Assembly: GCA_002841395.1 (NCBI GenBank)
Contig: PGZM01000008.1
Span: forward strand, 62,001 to 126,000
Length of the DNA stretch: 64,000 nucleotides
DNA from: Firmicutes bacterium HGW-Firmicutes-9
GTDB lineage: Bacteria; Bacillota; Clostridia; Christensenellales; CAG-138
Direction: 5' to 3'
Each line of letters opens with the position of its first letter. The stretch's first letter is position 1. Shown piece by piece: positions 21,834 to 30,694 of this stretch. Below the pieces are notes generated by a model that saw nothing but the letters and a program-made list of their open reading frames with translations, made no database searches and was not told the origin of the DNA. The position numbers and the translations under genes were made by a program.

Positions 21834-22270
21834 AGCAAATGGAACAGGGCAATGACATGAGTGCAGAAGTTGAGTTCTATCGCAATGAAGATGGCTATGG
21901 TAAATGCCCAAAGTGTGGCTTTGACGGAGTAAACGCAGGGGTTATTTACAACCATAAAGCACATACCGCTGATTGCGAAACGAAATGCTTGAGATGTGAC
22001 TATGGTATGGGACAAACGTTGCCATTCTTTGGGAAAGAATCATTAAAAAAAATACATGCATCGCTAGAAGAACAAAAAGGGTTCTGGAACAAAGCATCAG
22101 ACAATCAACAAGATAGAGCGTATGGATATTTCAGAGCAGCTGATGTTATGAGAAAAAATGCAAACGAGACGTTGCAAGCGGCAGCGCGTCTTGAAAAACA
22201 AGGAAATGAGATTATCAGGCGGTTCAATCTAAACAGAGACAACAAGGAGGATGAGCATGGAACAGAGTAA
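21830..22270 (+). CDS. Hypothetical protein with N-terminal zinc ribbon
   Basis: GTG 21830 overlaps the parB stop (GTGA) and follows GAGGAGGG. The 146-residue protein has KCPKCGFDG and KCLRCDYG, a two-knuckle zinc ribbon, then a helical region ending in ANETLQAAARLEKQGNEIIR. The function is unknown. Its 3' end overlaps the late-activator start by 14 bp, so the partition genes, this gene and the activator may share one transcript. Confidence 0.75.
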   Translation: MKQMEQGNDMSAEVEFYRNEDGYGKCPKCGFDGVNAGVIYNHKAHTADCETKCLRCDYGMGQTLPFFGKESLKKIHASLEEQKGFWNKASDNQQDRAYGYFRAADVMRKNANETLQAAARLEKQGNEIIRRFNLNRDNKEDEHGTE

Positions 22271-22889
22271 CGACCAGCGCGCGGGAATCGACACCGCAGC
22301 AGAAACAGCCGAAGCACTCGCGACAGTGATCGCAGATGCCAGAACAACCCTGCAAGCCTATATGGACAACGCAGGCGGCAACACGAACTATTTCAAGTCC
22401 ATGGAACTGCTGCTGCGCAACTATCCGCAGCTGGCACAGTTGGTGATTGATGCTGACTTGTACATGGAGGATGCCGACCGCAAGCGGGACAAGAGCATTG
22501 TTTCGTATCGGCGCAATGCTGGCGGGTTGCAACCGAGTGAAGCCGAGGACGAAGCAGAGCGCATCCGCGCGAGCAACTATGCGTATACGCGTGCGAGGTT
22601 CGACGAGATTGATAGTGTGGTTAAAGTGTACAAAGATCGCAAAGAGATGCGCGTGGTGCGGATGTACTACTTTGGGCAGGATGCAGACGGAAAACAAAAG
22701 CTGCCGTCTGAGAGACAGACCACGTTCGAAGACATTGCCGTTGATCTTGGGATCGATGAGAAGACCGCGCGGAGATGGCGCAGCGATCTCGTGAATGATA
22801 TGGCGGTTGCTCTCTTCGGCAAATGTGCAGCCGTTGAAGCAGGAGCATATCGCGGGCAACGCAGGAGAGGGTTGACAAGCGCGAGTTAA
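22257..22889 (+). CDS. ArpU/RinA-like phage late transcriptional activator
   Basis: The 210-residue protein has a helical N-terminus and a C-terminal HTH like sigma region 4: FEDIAVDLGIDEKTARRWRSDLVNDMAVALFG. The central part, VVKVYKDRKEMRVVRMYYFG, matches the usual pattern of ArpU/RinA-type activators that switch on packaging and structural genes. ATG 22257 is six bases after AAGGAGG; ATG 22251 abuts it. Its position immediately before the HNH/terminase genes, with phased repeats and a promoter in between, supports the role. Confidence 0.82.
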   Translation: MEQSNDQRAGIDTAAETAEALATVIADARTTLQAYMDNAGGNTNYFKSMELLLRNYPQLAQLVIDADLYMEDADRKRDKSIVSYRRNAGGLQPSEAEDEAERIRASNYAYTRARFDEIDSVVKVYKDRKEMRVVRMYYFGQDADGKQKLPSERQTTFEDIAVDLGIDEKTARRWRSDLVNDMAVALFGKCAAVEAGAYRGQRRRGLTSAS

Positions 22890-22944
22890 TGCCCGAATCG
22901 TGCCCGATTGATGCCCTTGATGTTGCCGCTTAACGAGTTATAAT
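22890..22944 (+). promoter_or_regulatory. Late-operon promoter with helically phased repeats
   Basis: TGCCC recurs at 22890, 22901 and 22912 (exact 11 bp spacing), and TGCC again at 22924. The last repeats abut TTGATG (22917-22922), which with TATAAT (22939-22944) forms a promoter with a 16-base spacer. Phased direct repeats upstream of a weak -35 are what an activator such as the adjacent ArpU-like protein would use. Confidence 0.6.
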
Positions 22945-22982
22945 TATTACTGTGATCTTGTGTACAAACGAGAGACACACAG

Positions 22983-23025
22983 AAAGCGCTGACCGTCTGC
23001 ACATCCGGCCAGCGCTTTTTCTTTT
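22983..23025 (+). terminator. Terminator-like hairpin ahead of the packaging genes
   Basis: AAAGCGCTG (22983-22991) pairs with CAGCGCTTT (23010-23018), followed by TTCTTTT. It lies between the late promoter and the HNH gene, so late transcription would need to read through it. Confidence 0.7.
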
Positions 23026-23036
23026 GAGGTGATCGG

Positions 23037-23384
23037 GTGACAACCGAAGATATCAGGCGATGGATTGCGGACGGCGAACTGTGGAGGTTCTACACTTCTC
23101 GCACATGGAAGCGCCTACGCAACGAAGTCATGCGGGATTACAAAGGCGAGTGCCAAGACCATAGAGAGAAGCATGGCAAGTTCGTGGCTGCTACCATGGT
23201 GCATCACGAGAAGGAGTTGCGAGACAGACCAGACCTAGCATTGCAAAAGTTTTATATCGACGAGCAAGGGCGTAAGCATCGACAGCTTACGCCCTTGTGC
23301 GATGCATGCCATGAGACACGGCACCCGGAACGTCTCAAACAAAATCATAAAGCAAAAGAACCGTGGCCGGAGCGGTGGGACTGA
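23037..23384 (+). CDS. HNH endonuclease of the packaging module
   Basis: The 115-residue protein begins at GTG 23037 after TTTTGAGGTGAT. It has the RTWKRLRNEVMRDYKGECQ opening typical of phage HNH proteins and the HNH core: MVHHEKELRD, then LTPLCDACHETRHP with the C-terminal zinc and active-site His. Such proteins act with the terminase at cos sites in HK97-like phages. It directly precedes the small terminase, so cos-type packaging is the likely mode. Confidence 0.92.
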   Translation: MTTEDIRRWIADGELWRFYTSRTWKRLRNEVMRDYKGECQDHREKHGKFVAATMVHHEKELRDRPDLALQKFYIDEQGRKHRQLTPLCDACHETRHPERLKQNHKAKEPWPERWD

Positions 23385-23502
23385 AAAAAGCACACCCCCC
23401 GGTCGAAAAAAACGCATTCTAAAATTTTTACCGTCTACTCGGTAGGGTTCAGGACAAAAGCGCTCTCGCGTGAGCGCGCGCGTGAAAGGGGGGGGTGGGG
23501 GT
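23385..23502 (+). other. Non-coding segment between HNH and terminase; possible cos region
   Basis: This 118 bp stretch carries homopolymer runs (CCCCCC and AAAAAAA near 23395, GGGGGGG near 23490) and a GCGCTCTCGCG/CGCGC-type inverted part. In HNH-linked phages the cohesive end often lies here; I see no proof. Confidence 0.3.
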
Positions 23503-23886
23503 ATGCCAGTAAAAGGCCGCGCCCAAGTGCAGAACTATTTGAATTGTGAGCTGTATAAAAAGATTCAAGAAGACCTAGAAAAACAGCTAATTCGTATGGG
23601 CAATGAAAGCCCTTATGCCTTTGATTTGATTCACGACTACATGGAATTTTGGGTTACCAAGTGCTTGCTGGAGGATGATATCAGGCGGCGCGGGGTTATG
23701 GTCACATACAACAATGGCGGGGGTCAGAAAGGCAAAAAGAAAAACGATTCAGTCGAATTGAAGATCAAGGTCACACAGCAAATGACGGCAATTTTAGACA
23801 AGCTCAACATCAAGACTACACTTTTCGTGCCGGAGAACGGAGACGGAAACGGCAACAAGAGCGGTGGAGACGATGACGACCTGTGA
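23503..23886 (+). CDS. terS: Phage terminase small subunit (P27 family)
   Basis: The 127-residue protein starts MPVKGRAQVQNYLNCELYKK after a G-rich ribosome site; ATG 23503 is more likely than 23470. It contains helical DNA-binding regions (YMEFWVTKCLLEDDIRRRG) and a Lys/Gly/Asp-rich C-terminus (GGDDDDL). It recognises viral DNA and loads the large subunit. It overlaps the large-subunit start and directly follows the HNH gene. Confidence 0.83.
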   Translation: MPVKGRAQVQNYLNCELYKKIQEDLEKQLIRMGNESPYAFDLIHDYMEFWVTKCLLEDDIRRRGVMVTYNNGGGQKGKKKNDSVELKIKVTQQMTAILDKLNIKTTLFVPENGDGNGNKSGGDDDDL

Positions 23887-25576
23887 GCTAAACCGTCATG
23901 TGCTGGAATGGATCGAGATCGTCGAAAAGGACACGATTGGCAACTGCGTCGAGCAGCAGCAGCTTGCGGCGTATATCCGCAAGTGTTTTGTACAGGAAGA
24001 CATTTACACGGATGATGTCTTGCTTGAAAAGTATCTCCGGCAGGAGAAGTATTTCCCGTTCAATCTGATTCCGTGGGAAAAGTTCTGCATCGCGCTGCAT
24101 CTCTGCACGTTCTGGTCAGAAAGCGGTTTGCCGCGATGGCCGGACTTATTCATGCTGCTGGGGCGTGGAGCGGGAAAAGACGCTTTCATTGCCTTTGAGG
24201 GATATTGCCTGTTGTCGCCGCACAGTGCGTTGCCGGAGTATGACGTGGATATCTGCGCGAACGTCGAAGAACAAGCATTGCGCCCGGTGCGAGATGTTGT
24301 GTCCGTACTCAACAACCCGCAAAACCGCGTGAAATTGAGTAAGTATTTCAACTGGACAGCGGAGCGGGTGACCGGGGCAAAGCTAAACGGAGTGATGCGC
24401 GGGCGCACAAAAAATCCGAGCAGCAAGGACGGAATGCGCAGCGGCATGGTCGTTTACAATGAGCTGCACCAGTATGAGAACTATGACAACATCAAGGTTT
24501 TTGCCACGAGCTTGGGAAAGAAAAAGCATCCTCGCAGGCTCTATGCGACAAGCCAAGGCGATGTCAGAGATGGCCCGCTGGATGATATGCTTGACCGCTC
24601 TGAGCAAATCCTAAAGGGCGAAATATCGGACAATGGGTTGCTGCCGTTTATCTGCCGACTGAACAATAAAGACCTCGTACATGACGAACGCTGCTGGTCG
24701 CAAGCGAATCCGACATTGCCATATGCGCCAACGCTTTTTGGGGTCATCAAGAAAGAATACATTGAGTGGTGCGCAAATCCGGGTGCGAATGCGGACTTCA
24801 TGACAAAGCGAATGGGACGGCCTCAGTCGGATGCGGTCTTGCCAGTAACGAAGTATGAGAACATCAAGGCAACGGCGTTTATCATCTCACCAAGCGGAGA
24901 GAAAACGCCTCGCGTAATTCCTGACCTACGCGGGCGGTCATGCGTTGGTGGAATCGACTATACATTGCTCACGGACTTTGCGAGTGCAGACCTGCGGTTT
25001 TGGGTGGATGGGAACAAGGTTGACATCAACCATTCTTGGCTCTGCTTGCAATCGCGCGACCTGCATCGCATCAAGCCGGACTATAAAAAGTGGACGCAGC
25101 AAGGTCATATAACGCTTGTGGATGATGTCGAAATTCCCCCGGAATTGATTGCAACATGGTTCTACGATCATGCGCAGGACTACAACATCGTTGGCATCGC
25201 GGCAGATAATTTTCGTTATGCGCTGCTGGCGACTGCGTTTCGCGAGATTGGTTTTGACGCGAAGGAGAAAAAGAACTTCAAGTGCATTCGACCATCTGAC
25301 GTTATGATGGCAGCGCCGATCATCATAAGCGATTTTGAAAACAAACGCTTGATATGGGGAGACAACCCGCCGTTGCGATGGGCGACAAACAACGTGAAGT
25401 TGATGAGCCAAGCATCGCGCGGAGGCGTTGACACCGGGAATAAGTACTTTGCTAAGATCGAGGCGAAAAGCAGGAAAACAGATCCGTTCATGGCGATGGT
25501 AGCCGCCGCGACAATTGAAGACAAACTGGAACAGCCGGAACACACATTTGTTGATGTTCCGGCTGTTGTCTGGTAA
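23873..25576 (+). CDS. terL: Phage terminase large subunit
   Basis: The 567-residue motor cuts concatemers and pumps DNA into the prohead. It has Walker A LLGRGAGKDAFIA at about residues 95-107, Walker B region MVVYNELHQYE and a C-terminal RNase-H-like nuclease with GGIDYTLLTDFASADL holding catalytic Asp residues and later IVGIAADNFRYALL. ATG 23873 is chosen, with GTG 23864 as an alternative; both overlap the end of the small-subunit gene. The portal gene follows. Confidence 0.96.
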   Translation: MTTCELNRHVLEWIEIVEKDTIGNCVEQQQLAAYIRKCFVQEDIYTDDVLLEKYLRQEKYFPFNLIPWEKFCIALHLCTFWSESGLPRWPDLFMLLGRGAGKDAFIAFEGYCLLSPHSALPEYDVDICANVEEQALRPVRDVVSVLNNPQNRVKLSKYFNWTAERVTGAKLNGVMRGRTKNPSSKDGMRSGMVVYNELHQYENYDNIKVFATSLGKKKHPRRLYATSQGDVRDGPLDDMLDRSEQILKGEISDNGLLPFICRLNNKDLVHDERCWSQANPTLPYAPTLFGVIKKEYIEWCANPGANADFMTKRMGRPQSDAVLPVTKYENIKATAFIISPSGEKTPRVIPDLRGRSCVGGIDYTLLTDFASADLRFWVDGNKVDINHSWLCLQSRDLHRIKPDYKKWTQQGHITLVDDVEIPPELIATWFYDHAQDYNIVGIAADNFRYALLATAFREIGFDAKEKKNFKCIRPSDVMMAAPIIISDFENKRLIWGDNPPLRWATNNVKLMSQASRGGVDTGNKYFAKIEAKSRKTDPFMAMVAAATIEDKLEQPEHTFVDVPAVVW

Positions 25577-25589
25577 GGAGGACAAGGGA

Positions 25590-26771
25590 TTGAGCTTAAT
25601 ATCATGGATTGCCGAGAAGCTGGGGACAGCTTCGGTGCCACTTGCGCCGGATAGTAGTTTGATCGTCGAATACTACAGCATTTTCGGCGAGGTGTGTTTC
25701 CGAGAACTTGCATACGCGGCGGCGAAAAACCTAATTGCAAACAGCATCAGCAAATGCGAGTTTAGAACAATGCTGCGCGGCGAAGAGGTGAAACAGGACG
25801 AGTATTATCTCTGGAATGTGGAGCCGAACAAAAACGAAAACAGCAGCAGATTTCTACGCAAGATCGTTAATCGCCTTTGCGACAATAACGAATGCCTTGT
25901 GATAGAGCAAGGCGGTCAACTGCTGGTTGCGGACAGCTTTTACAAGCAAGATTACACGCTGTATGAAGATGTTTTCTCGCAGGTGACAGTTGGAGAGCTT
26001 ACGTTTGGCCGACAATACAGGCAGCATGAGGTGCTGTACTGGAAGTTGTCGGACAAGAACGTCAAACAAGCACTGGAAGCGTTGAACGGGTCGTACTCCA
26101 AAATGCTGGCATATGCAATGCAAGCCTATCAGCGGTCGCGCGGGACAAAAGCGACGGTTGATTACGAATCGATCCCACCTAACGTTGTAAAAAGCGGCGC
26201 AGACGAGAATCAATGGATTCTAGCACAAGCAGCAAAGTACAAGACGTTTTTGGAGGCGGACAACGCTATTATGCCGCAAGGTAAGGGCGTAAAAATCAAC
26301 GCTTTCAACAAGGGTTCGACAGCGAATGAGACAACGCGGGATATTCGTGAAATGATTGGTGACATTTTTGATTTCACCGCGCTTGCGTTTGGAATCCCGC
26401 CTGTCCTTATGCGTGGTGATGTTCAGGGGACGAGCGACGCGACGGACAACCTGTTGACGTTTGGTGTTGACCCTTGGACGGATATGTTGCGCGAAGAGAT
26501 CGTCCGCAAGCGGATTGGTAAAGAGGAACATTTGATGGGGACAGATTTGATAATCGATGCGAGCCAGGTTAAACACATCGACATCATGTCTTCCTCGACG
26601 CAGATTGACAAACTCATTGGGTCTGGCGCGTTTAGCGTGAACGATATTCTCAGAATGTTCGGAAGACCGACAATCAAAGAGCCTTGGGCAGACCAACACT
26701 ACATCACAAAGAATTACGCGCTGATCGAGGAAGTATTAAAGGCGCTTACGGGAGGAGGTGAGAACAAATGA
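25590..26771 (+). CDS. Phage portal protein (HK97 family)
   Basis: The 393-residue protein starts at TTG 25590, eight bases after AAGGAGG. Hallmarks of HK97-like portals are present: AAKNLIANSISKCEFRTM near the N-terminus, YYLWNVEPNKNENSSRF and FTALAFGIPPVLMRGD near residue 280. It forms the dodecameric vertex through which DNA enters and leaves. It overlaps the protease gene by 4 bp (ATGA), the normal order of portal, protease, capsid. Confidence 0.95.
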   Translation: MSLISWIAEKLGTASVPLAPDSSLIVEYYSIFGEVCFRELAYAAAKNLIANSISKCEFRTMLRGEEVKQDEYYLWNVEPNKNENSSRFLRKIVNRLCDNNECLVIEQGGQLLVADSFYKQDYTLYEDVFSQVTVGELTFGRQYRQHEVLYWKLSDKNVKQALEALNGSYSKMLAYAMQAYQRSRGTKATVDYESIPPNVVKSGADENQWILAQAAKYKTFLEADNAIMPQGKGVKINAFNKGSTANETTRDIREMIGDIFDFTALAFGIPPVLMRGDVQGTSDATDNLLTFGVDPWTDMLREEIVRKRIGKEEHLMGTDLIIDASQVKHIDIMSSSTQIDKLIGSGAFSVNDILRMFGRPTIKEPWADQHYITKNYALIEEVLKALTGGGENK

Positions 26772-27598
26772 GTGAAAAGCCACAGAAGTTTTACTCAATG
26801 GCGGTGAGGGGGCGCGAAGCAGATATTTATATCTTTGGAAGCATCCTTACGCCAGACTGGGTCGCGTTTGATCGCATGTTTGGTGTTGAAGCAAGCCGTT
26901 CGGGATACGACATCATTACGGAGATTCGCGACCTCGACGTTGATGTCATAAACGTACACGTCAATAGCCCCGGCGGGCACGTGTCGGAAGGACTCGCAAT
27001 TCACAACGAACTCGAAGCACATAAAGCGGAGATCGTAACGATTACACCCGGCTTTGCGTGTTCGGCGGCGGCGGTTGTCTTCATGGCGGGGAAAATTAGA
27101 AAGATGTACAAAGCATCGCTCCTAATGATCCATAACGCATGGGGCGGAGGAGCCGGAAACGCAAAAGAACACAGAAAGTGTGCGGATGATCTGGATACTA
27201 TCAGCGCAACGGCAGCTCAAACATTCAGAGCGAAAATCAAATTACCTGATGCCGAGCTTGACCGTTTGCTTGACAACGAAACTTGGATCAATCCGACAGA
27301 TGCTGTTAAATGGGGATTCGCAACCGAGATCGTGGAGGCGGAGAAAGACGAGAGACCAGCCGCAAGCGCAATGGACGCGATTGTGCGGACTCTGACAGCG
27401 CCGCAGGTAGAACACGAAACGACCGATGACAAGCTGGAACAGCTGATTAAAGACGTGGCCGCCATCAAGGCGGCTGTTTCTTTGCCCGGACAGCAGCCAA
27501 AGCAGGAACCGAAACAGGAGCCTGCGCAGGAAAAGAACATCGAGAACAGACCTATGACATTTTTCAATGCCCTACTGGGCGGGAAGGAAGAAAAGTAA
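26768..27598 (+). CDS. ClpP-like prohead maturation protease
   Basis: The 276-residue protein has the ClpP fold: INVHVNSPGGHVSEGLAIHN, the nucleophile Ser99 in GFACSAAAVVFMAG and His122 in LLMIHNAWG. It cleaves the capsid delta region during prohead maturation. The C-terminus (residues about 215-276) is a Gln/Lys/Glu-rich extension that may be a scaffold segment. It overlaps the portal gene start and lies one base before the capsid start. Confidence 0.95.
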   Translation: MSEKPQKFYSMAVRGREADIYIFGSILTPDWVAFDRMFGVEASRSGYDIITEIRDLDVDVINVHVNSPGGHVSEGLAIHNELEAHKAEIVTITPGFACSAAAVVFMAGKIRKMYKASLLMIHNAWGGGAGNAKEHRKCADDLDTISATAAQTFRAKIKLPDAELDRLLDNETWINPTDAVKWGFATEIVEAEKDERPAASAMDAIVRTLTAPQVEHETTDDKLEQLIKDVAAIKAAVSLPGQQPKQEPKQEPAQEKNIENRPMTFFNALLGGKEEK

Positions 27599-27599
27599 C

Positions 27600-28802
27600 A
27601 TGAAAAACCTCGACATCCTGAAACAGGAACATCAGGCAATCGTCCAGAAAATGCAGGCGGCGTTCGCATCCGGTGACACGGAGGCGTTTTCTGCTGCGTG
27701 GGGCGACTTTGCAAACGCGATCATGGAAAGCGTCATCAAGGAAGCAACCGGCCTCATCGGCGTGAACGATTCCGCAGTGCTCGCGCAGCGCGGCGTGCGG
27801 CAGCTCACCAGCGAAGAGCGCAAGTACTATGAGGCGTTGATCGGCGCAATGAAGAGCGGCACGCCGCAGCAGAGCATTTCCAACCTCGACGTTGTTATGC
27901 CGAAGACCGTCGTTGAGAGCGTCTTCGAAGACTTGGTATCGGAACATCCGCTGCTGGATGCTATCGACTTTGTCAATGCCGGAGCGGTCACCGAGTGGCT
28001 GCTCAACGACAATTCCAAAGACCTTGCATCTTGGGCGCCGCTCAGTGCAGAGATCGTGAAAGAACTCACGTCCGGGTTCCGAAAGATCGATCTTGCGCAA
28101 AACAAGCTGTCGGCATTCCTGCTGGTCAGCAAAGCCATGCTCGATCTCGGGCCGGAATGGCTGGATCGATACGTGCGCGCGGTGCTGTCCGAAGCGCTTT
28201 ACTTCGGCCTTGAAGACGGCATTATCAACGGCAGAGGACAAACCATCAATCTGCATGAGCCGATTGGTGCGAGAAAGAATCTCGCTGGTGCTGTTGATCC
28301 CGCAACAGGCTACCCCGACAAAGAGAAAGTCGTGGTCAACTCGCTTGATCCTGTAACCTATGGCGCGTTGCTGGCCACGATGGCTCAGACTCCGGGCGGC
28401 GGGTTCCGCGTGGTGAAACGGGCGATTCTCGTTGTGAACCCCGCAGACTATCTGCAAAAGGTTATGCCTGCAACGACCGTTCGTGCGGCTGATGGAACGT
28501 ACAGAAACGATGTTCTGCCGTACCCGACCATCATCATTCCGTCCGCGCAGATTGCCGCGAATGAAGCTCTTCTCGGCATCGAGAAACGGTACTTCATGGT
28601 TGCTGGTACTGGCAAGTCCGGCAAGATTGAGTACGATGACTCGTATAAGTTCCTCGAAGACGAGCGCGCCTATGTCGTGAAGTTCTACGGTCACGGCCAG
28701 CCAAAAGACAACACGTCTTTCCAGCTGCTTGACATCACCAACCTCAAGCCCACCGTGGCTCAGGTTGAGGTCATCAACCTCGACGAAGTGCCCGTGGCGT
28801 AA
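27600..28802 (+). CDS. HK97-fold major capsid protein
   Basis: The 400-residue protein starts MKNLDILKQEHQAIVQKMQAAF with a helical N-terminal delta domain (residues about 1-100), expected to be removed by the ClpP-like protease. The rest shows HK97-fold signatures: MPKTVVESVFEDLVSEHPLLD, ALYFGLEDGIINGRGQ and the C-terminal SGKIEYDDSYKFLEDERAYVVKFYG. It forms the icosahedral head. GGAAGGAAG precedes ATG 27600. Confidence 0.94.
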   Translation: MKNLDILKQEHQAIVQKMQAAFASGDTEAFSAAWGDFANAIMESVIKEATGLIGVNDSAVLAQRGVRQLTSEERKYYEALIGAMKSGTPQQSISNLDVVMPKTVVESVFEDLVSEHPLLDAIDFVNAGAVTEWLLNDNSKDLASWAPLSAEIVKELTSGFRKIDLAQNKLSAFLLVSKAMLDLGPEWLDRYVRAVLSEALYFGLEDGIINGRGQTINLHEPIGARKNLAGAVDPATGYPDKEKVVVNSLDPVTYGALLATMAQTPGGGFRVVKRAILVVNPADYLQKVMPATTVRAADGTYRNDVLPYPTIIIPSAQIAANEALLGIEKRYFMVAGTGKSGKIEYDDSYKFLEDERAYVVKFYGHGQPKDNTSFQLLDITNLKPTVAQVEVINLDEVPVA

Positions 28803-28813
28803 GGTGACGCGCT

Positions 28814-29194
28814 ATGGCTAAAAAGACAGAATTGATGGCAAGAGTGCTGTCCCCTTTTCGGGACAAGTACACTGGCGAAATTCGCAAGCGTGGAAGTGTA
28901 TTTCCGGCTGACGAGAAGCGCGTGAAGGAGATCAACGCCGGGCGTACAAAGCCGCTGGTGGAGATCGCAGAAGCAAAGGACGCAGAAAGCGCGCAGACCG
29001 CGGCTACCGCGCCTGCTGTGCAACCGGAACAGAACGACGCGGGCGGCGAGAAATCGCCGCCTGTAGCGTCCTCGGAACCCGAAGAAGGAGCGACTGTCGC
29101 AGATGGCGGCGCGGGCTGCGTGCAGGCGGGAGAACCCGCGTCCGCGCCCGATACGGCAAAGCCGGACACGAAGGGCAAAGACAAAGGCAAGTAG
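28814..29194 (+). CDS. Hypothetical head-region protein with Ala/Glu/Pro-rich tail
   Basis: The first 55 residues of this 126-residue protein (MAKKTELMARVLSPFRDKYTG) form a small beta-rich domain with KYTGEIRKRGSVFPADEKR, seen in small proteins downstream of capsid genes. The remainder is low complexity (Ala, Glu, Pro, Gly; ends DTKGKDKGK). Decoration or head-joining roles are guesses. It lies in the tight run capsid to connector. Confidence 0.72.
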   Translation: MAKKTELMARVLSPFRDKYTGEIRKRGSVFPADEKRVKEINAGRTKPLVEIAEAKDAESAQTAATAPAVQPEQNDAGGEKSPPVASSEPEEGATVADGGAGCVQAGEPASAPDTAKPDTKGKDKGK

Positions 29195-29206
29195 GAGGGA
29201 TAAACA

Positions 29207-29503
29207 ATGGCATTACCAGAGGGATTGCTTGAGGCGGCGAAAAACAACCTGTCCATAACGTGGAATGATCCAGACACAGAAACGAATCTGACGGGGATTC
29301 TCGAAAGAGGGATTGTGTATTTAGATCGTATTGCCGGAGCCGCACAGGTTTACACGGTCGAAGGTGATGCCCGCGCTTTACTCTTTGACTATGCCAGGTA
29401 TGCACGTTCTGACGCGTTGTCGGAGTTTGCGAAGAACTATCTGCATGAACTGCTTGCACTCCAGATCAACACGACAATCCCACCGACAGTAGAGGAGGGA
29501 TAG
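29207..29503 (+). CDS. Head-tail connector (gp6-like)
   Basis: The 98-residue, helical protein MALPEGLLEAAKNNLSITW with DPDTETNLTGILERGIVYLDRIAG and a final LHELLALQINTTI is typical of the DNA-packaging/head-tail adaptor family that forms the ring under the portal. AGGAGGG precedes the ATG. It follows the capsid region in the standard siphovirus order. Confidence 0.8.
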   Translation: MALPEGLLEAAKNNLSITWNDPDTETNLTGILERGIVYLDRIAGAAQVYTVEGDARALLFDYARYARSDALSEFAKNYLHELLALQINTTIPPTVEEG

Positions 29504-29504
29504 C

Positions 29505-29846
29505 ATGATTCAAAATCCTCTGAAACTGCAAACGTACAATGACGGCCTCGTAGACATCTACGAGGCCGTTTCGCCGCGCAAGATCGCGGTAGCACCAAAG
29601 ATCAAGCTGCGTTTTGAAGACCGCACCATTGGCGTGACGCGCCACTACGCGGCGCAGCAGGCGAATGCAAAGATTGCGCATGTGCTGCGCTGTCCGCGCA
29701 TCAAAACCGTTTCCACGCAGGATATCGCGGTGCTGGCCGGTCATCAGTACAACATTACGTTCATCCAATACCCGAAGGATGTAACTCCACTGTCGATGGA
29801 TTTAACGCTGGAGGAGGTGCGCGGGAACTATGCTGCCGACAATTAA
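29505..29846 (+). CDS. Head-closure protein
   Basis: The 113-residue beta-rich protein (LRFEDRTIGVTRHYAAQQANAK; AGHQYNITFIQYPKDVTPLSM) fits the small head-completion proteins that plug the connector. The start lies one base after the connector stop region with GGAGGG upstream. Its last codons overlap the next gene. Identity rests mainly on order and fold pattern. Confidence 0.7.
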   Translation: MIQNPLKLQTYNDGLVDIYEAVSPRKIAVAPKIKLRFEDRTIGVTRHYAAQQANAKIAHVLRCPRIKTVSTQDIAVLAGHQYNITFIQYPKDVTPLSMDLTLEEVRGNYAADN

Positions 29847-30192
29847 CCAAGCGTTAGAGGCACTTGATACCGTGCTCAAATCGTTGCCGGGGATGTCCGA
29901 GAAGGTGGATCACATCGAGGCGTTTGAGCAAGAGGAAAACTACATCGTTTGGCAGGAGGACGGGCAAGCTGGTGACACCGATGAGGCGGATAACGCCGCA
30001 ATTCGGCAAACGATAACCGGGACGGTCGATTATTACACGAAAACAGAGTTTGACACGATGGTAAGCGCCATTCAGAAAGCAATGACGGATGGAAAAATAT
30101 CGTGGGAACTCAATAGCATCCAGCACGAGACGGATACGGGCTATTCACATTACGAATGGACGTTTGAGCTGGAGGTAGACCCTCATGGCTAA
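29830..30192 (+). CDS. Head-tail joining / minor tail component
   Basis: The 120-residue protein starts MLPTINQALEALDTVLKSLPGMSEKV and has a C-terminal strand region (SHYEWTFELEVDPHG). Position between the closure protein and the HK97-gp10-like protein suggests a tail-terminator or joining role. It overlaps both neighbours by 17 and 8 bp, so these genes are translationally linked. Confidence 0.7.
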   Translation: MLPTINQALEALDTVLKSLPGMSEKVDHIEAFEQEENYIVWQEDGQAGDTDEADNAAIRQTITGTVDYYTKTEFDTMVSAIQKAMTDGKISWELNSIQHETDTGYSHYEWTFELEVDPHG

Positions 30193-30676
30193 CGTCACAT
30201 TTCGCGCATCGGAAGAATATGAACTTCGGTTGTCCAGACTTGCGAATGAATCGCCAAACGTCATCACGGCGGCGATCTATGCCGGGGCGCGTGTCATCGC
30301 AGACGCGATAAAGGCAGCACTGAATGCGCTGCCAACCGACAAGTTTCGCTATCTGCGCAACGGCGACAAGTACAAAGGTTTGACGGAGGATGAGAAGCGG
30401 GATCTTCAAGAATCGTTTGGCATCACTCCGATCCGTAAGGGCAGTGATGGAAACTGGAGCGCAAAAGTGGGATTCGACGGATACGGATCAACACGAACGC
30501 CGAAATACCCGAAAGGTGTTCCAAATCAGCTCATCGCAAGAGCTGCCGAGAGCGGTTCGACGGTGCGTGAAAAAACGCCGTTTGTTCGAACATCGGTTAA
30601 CCGGGTGAAAGGAGCCGCGCAAGCGGCCATGGAAGAAGCCGGAGAAGCGGAAATCAGAAAAATATTTGAGCCTTAA
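30185..30676 (+). CDS. HK97 gp10-like tail component
   Basis: The 163-residue protein has the gp10 pattern: ITAAIYAGARVIADAIKAALNALP early, then GKYPKGVPNQLIARAAESGS-like TPKYPKGVPNQLIARAAE and a C-terminal helix (VKGAAQAAMEEAGEAEIRKIF). Proteins of this family join head and tail. It starts within the end of the previous gene. Confidence 0.83.
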   Translation: MANVTFRASEEYELRLSRLANESPNVITAAIYAGARVIADAIKAALNALPTDKFRYLRNGDKYKGLTEDEKRDLQESFGITPIRKGSDGNWSAKVGFDGYGSTRTPKYPKGVPNQLIARAAESGSTVREKTPFVRTSVNRVKGAAQAAMEEAGEAEIRKIFEP

Positions 30677-30694
30677 ACGAGGCGGGAGGATTTT

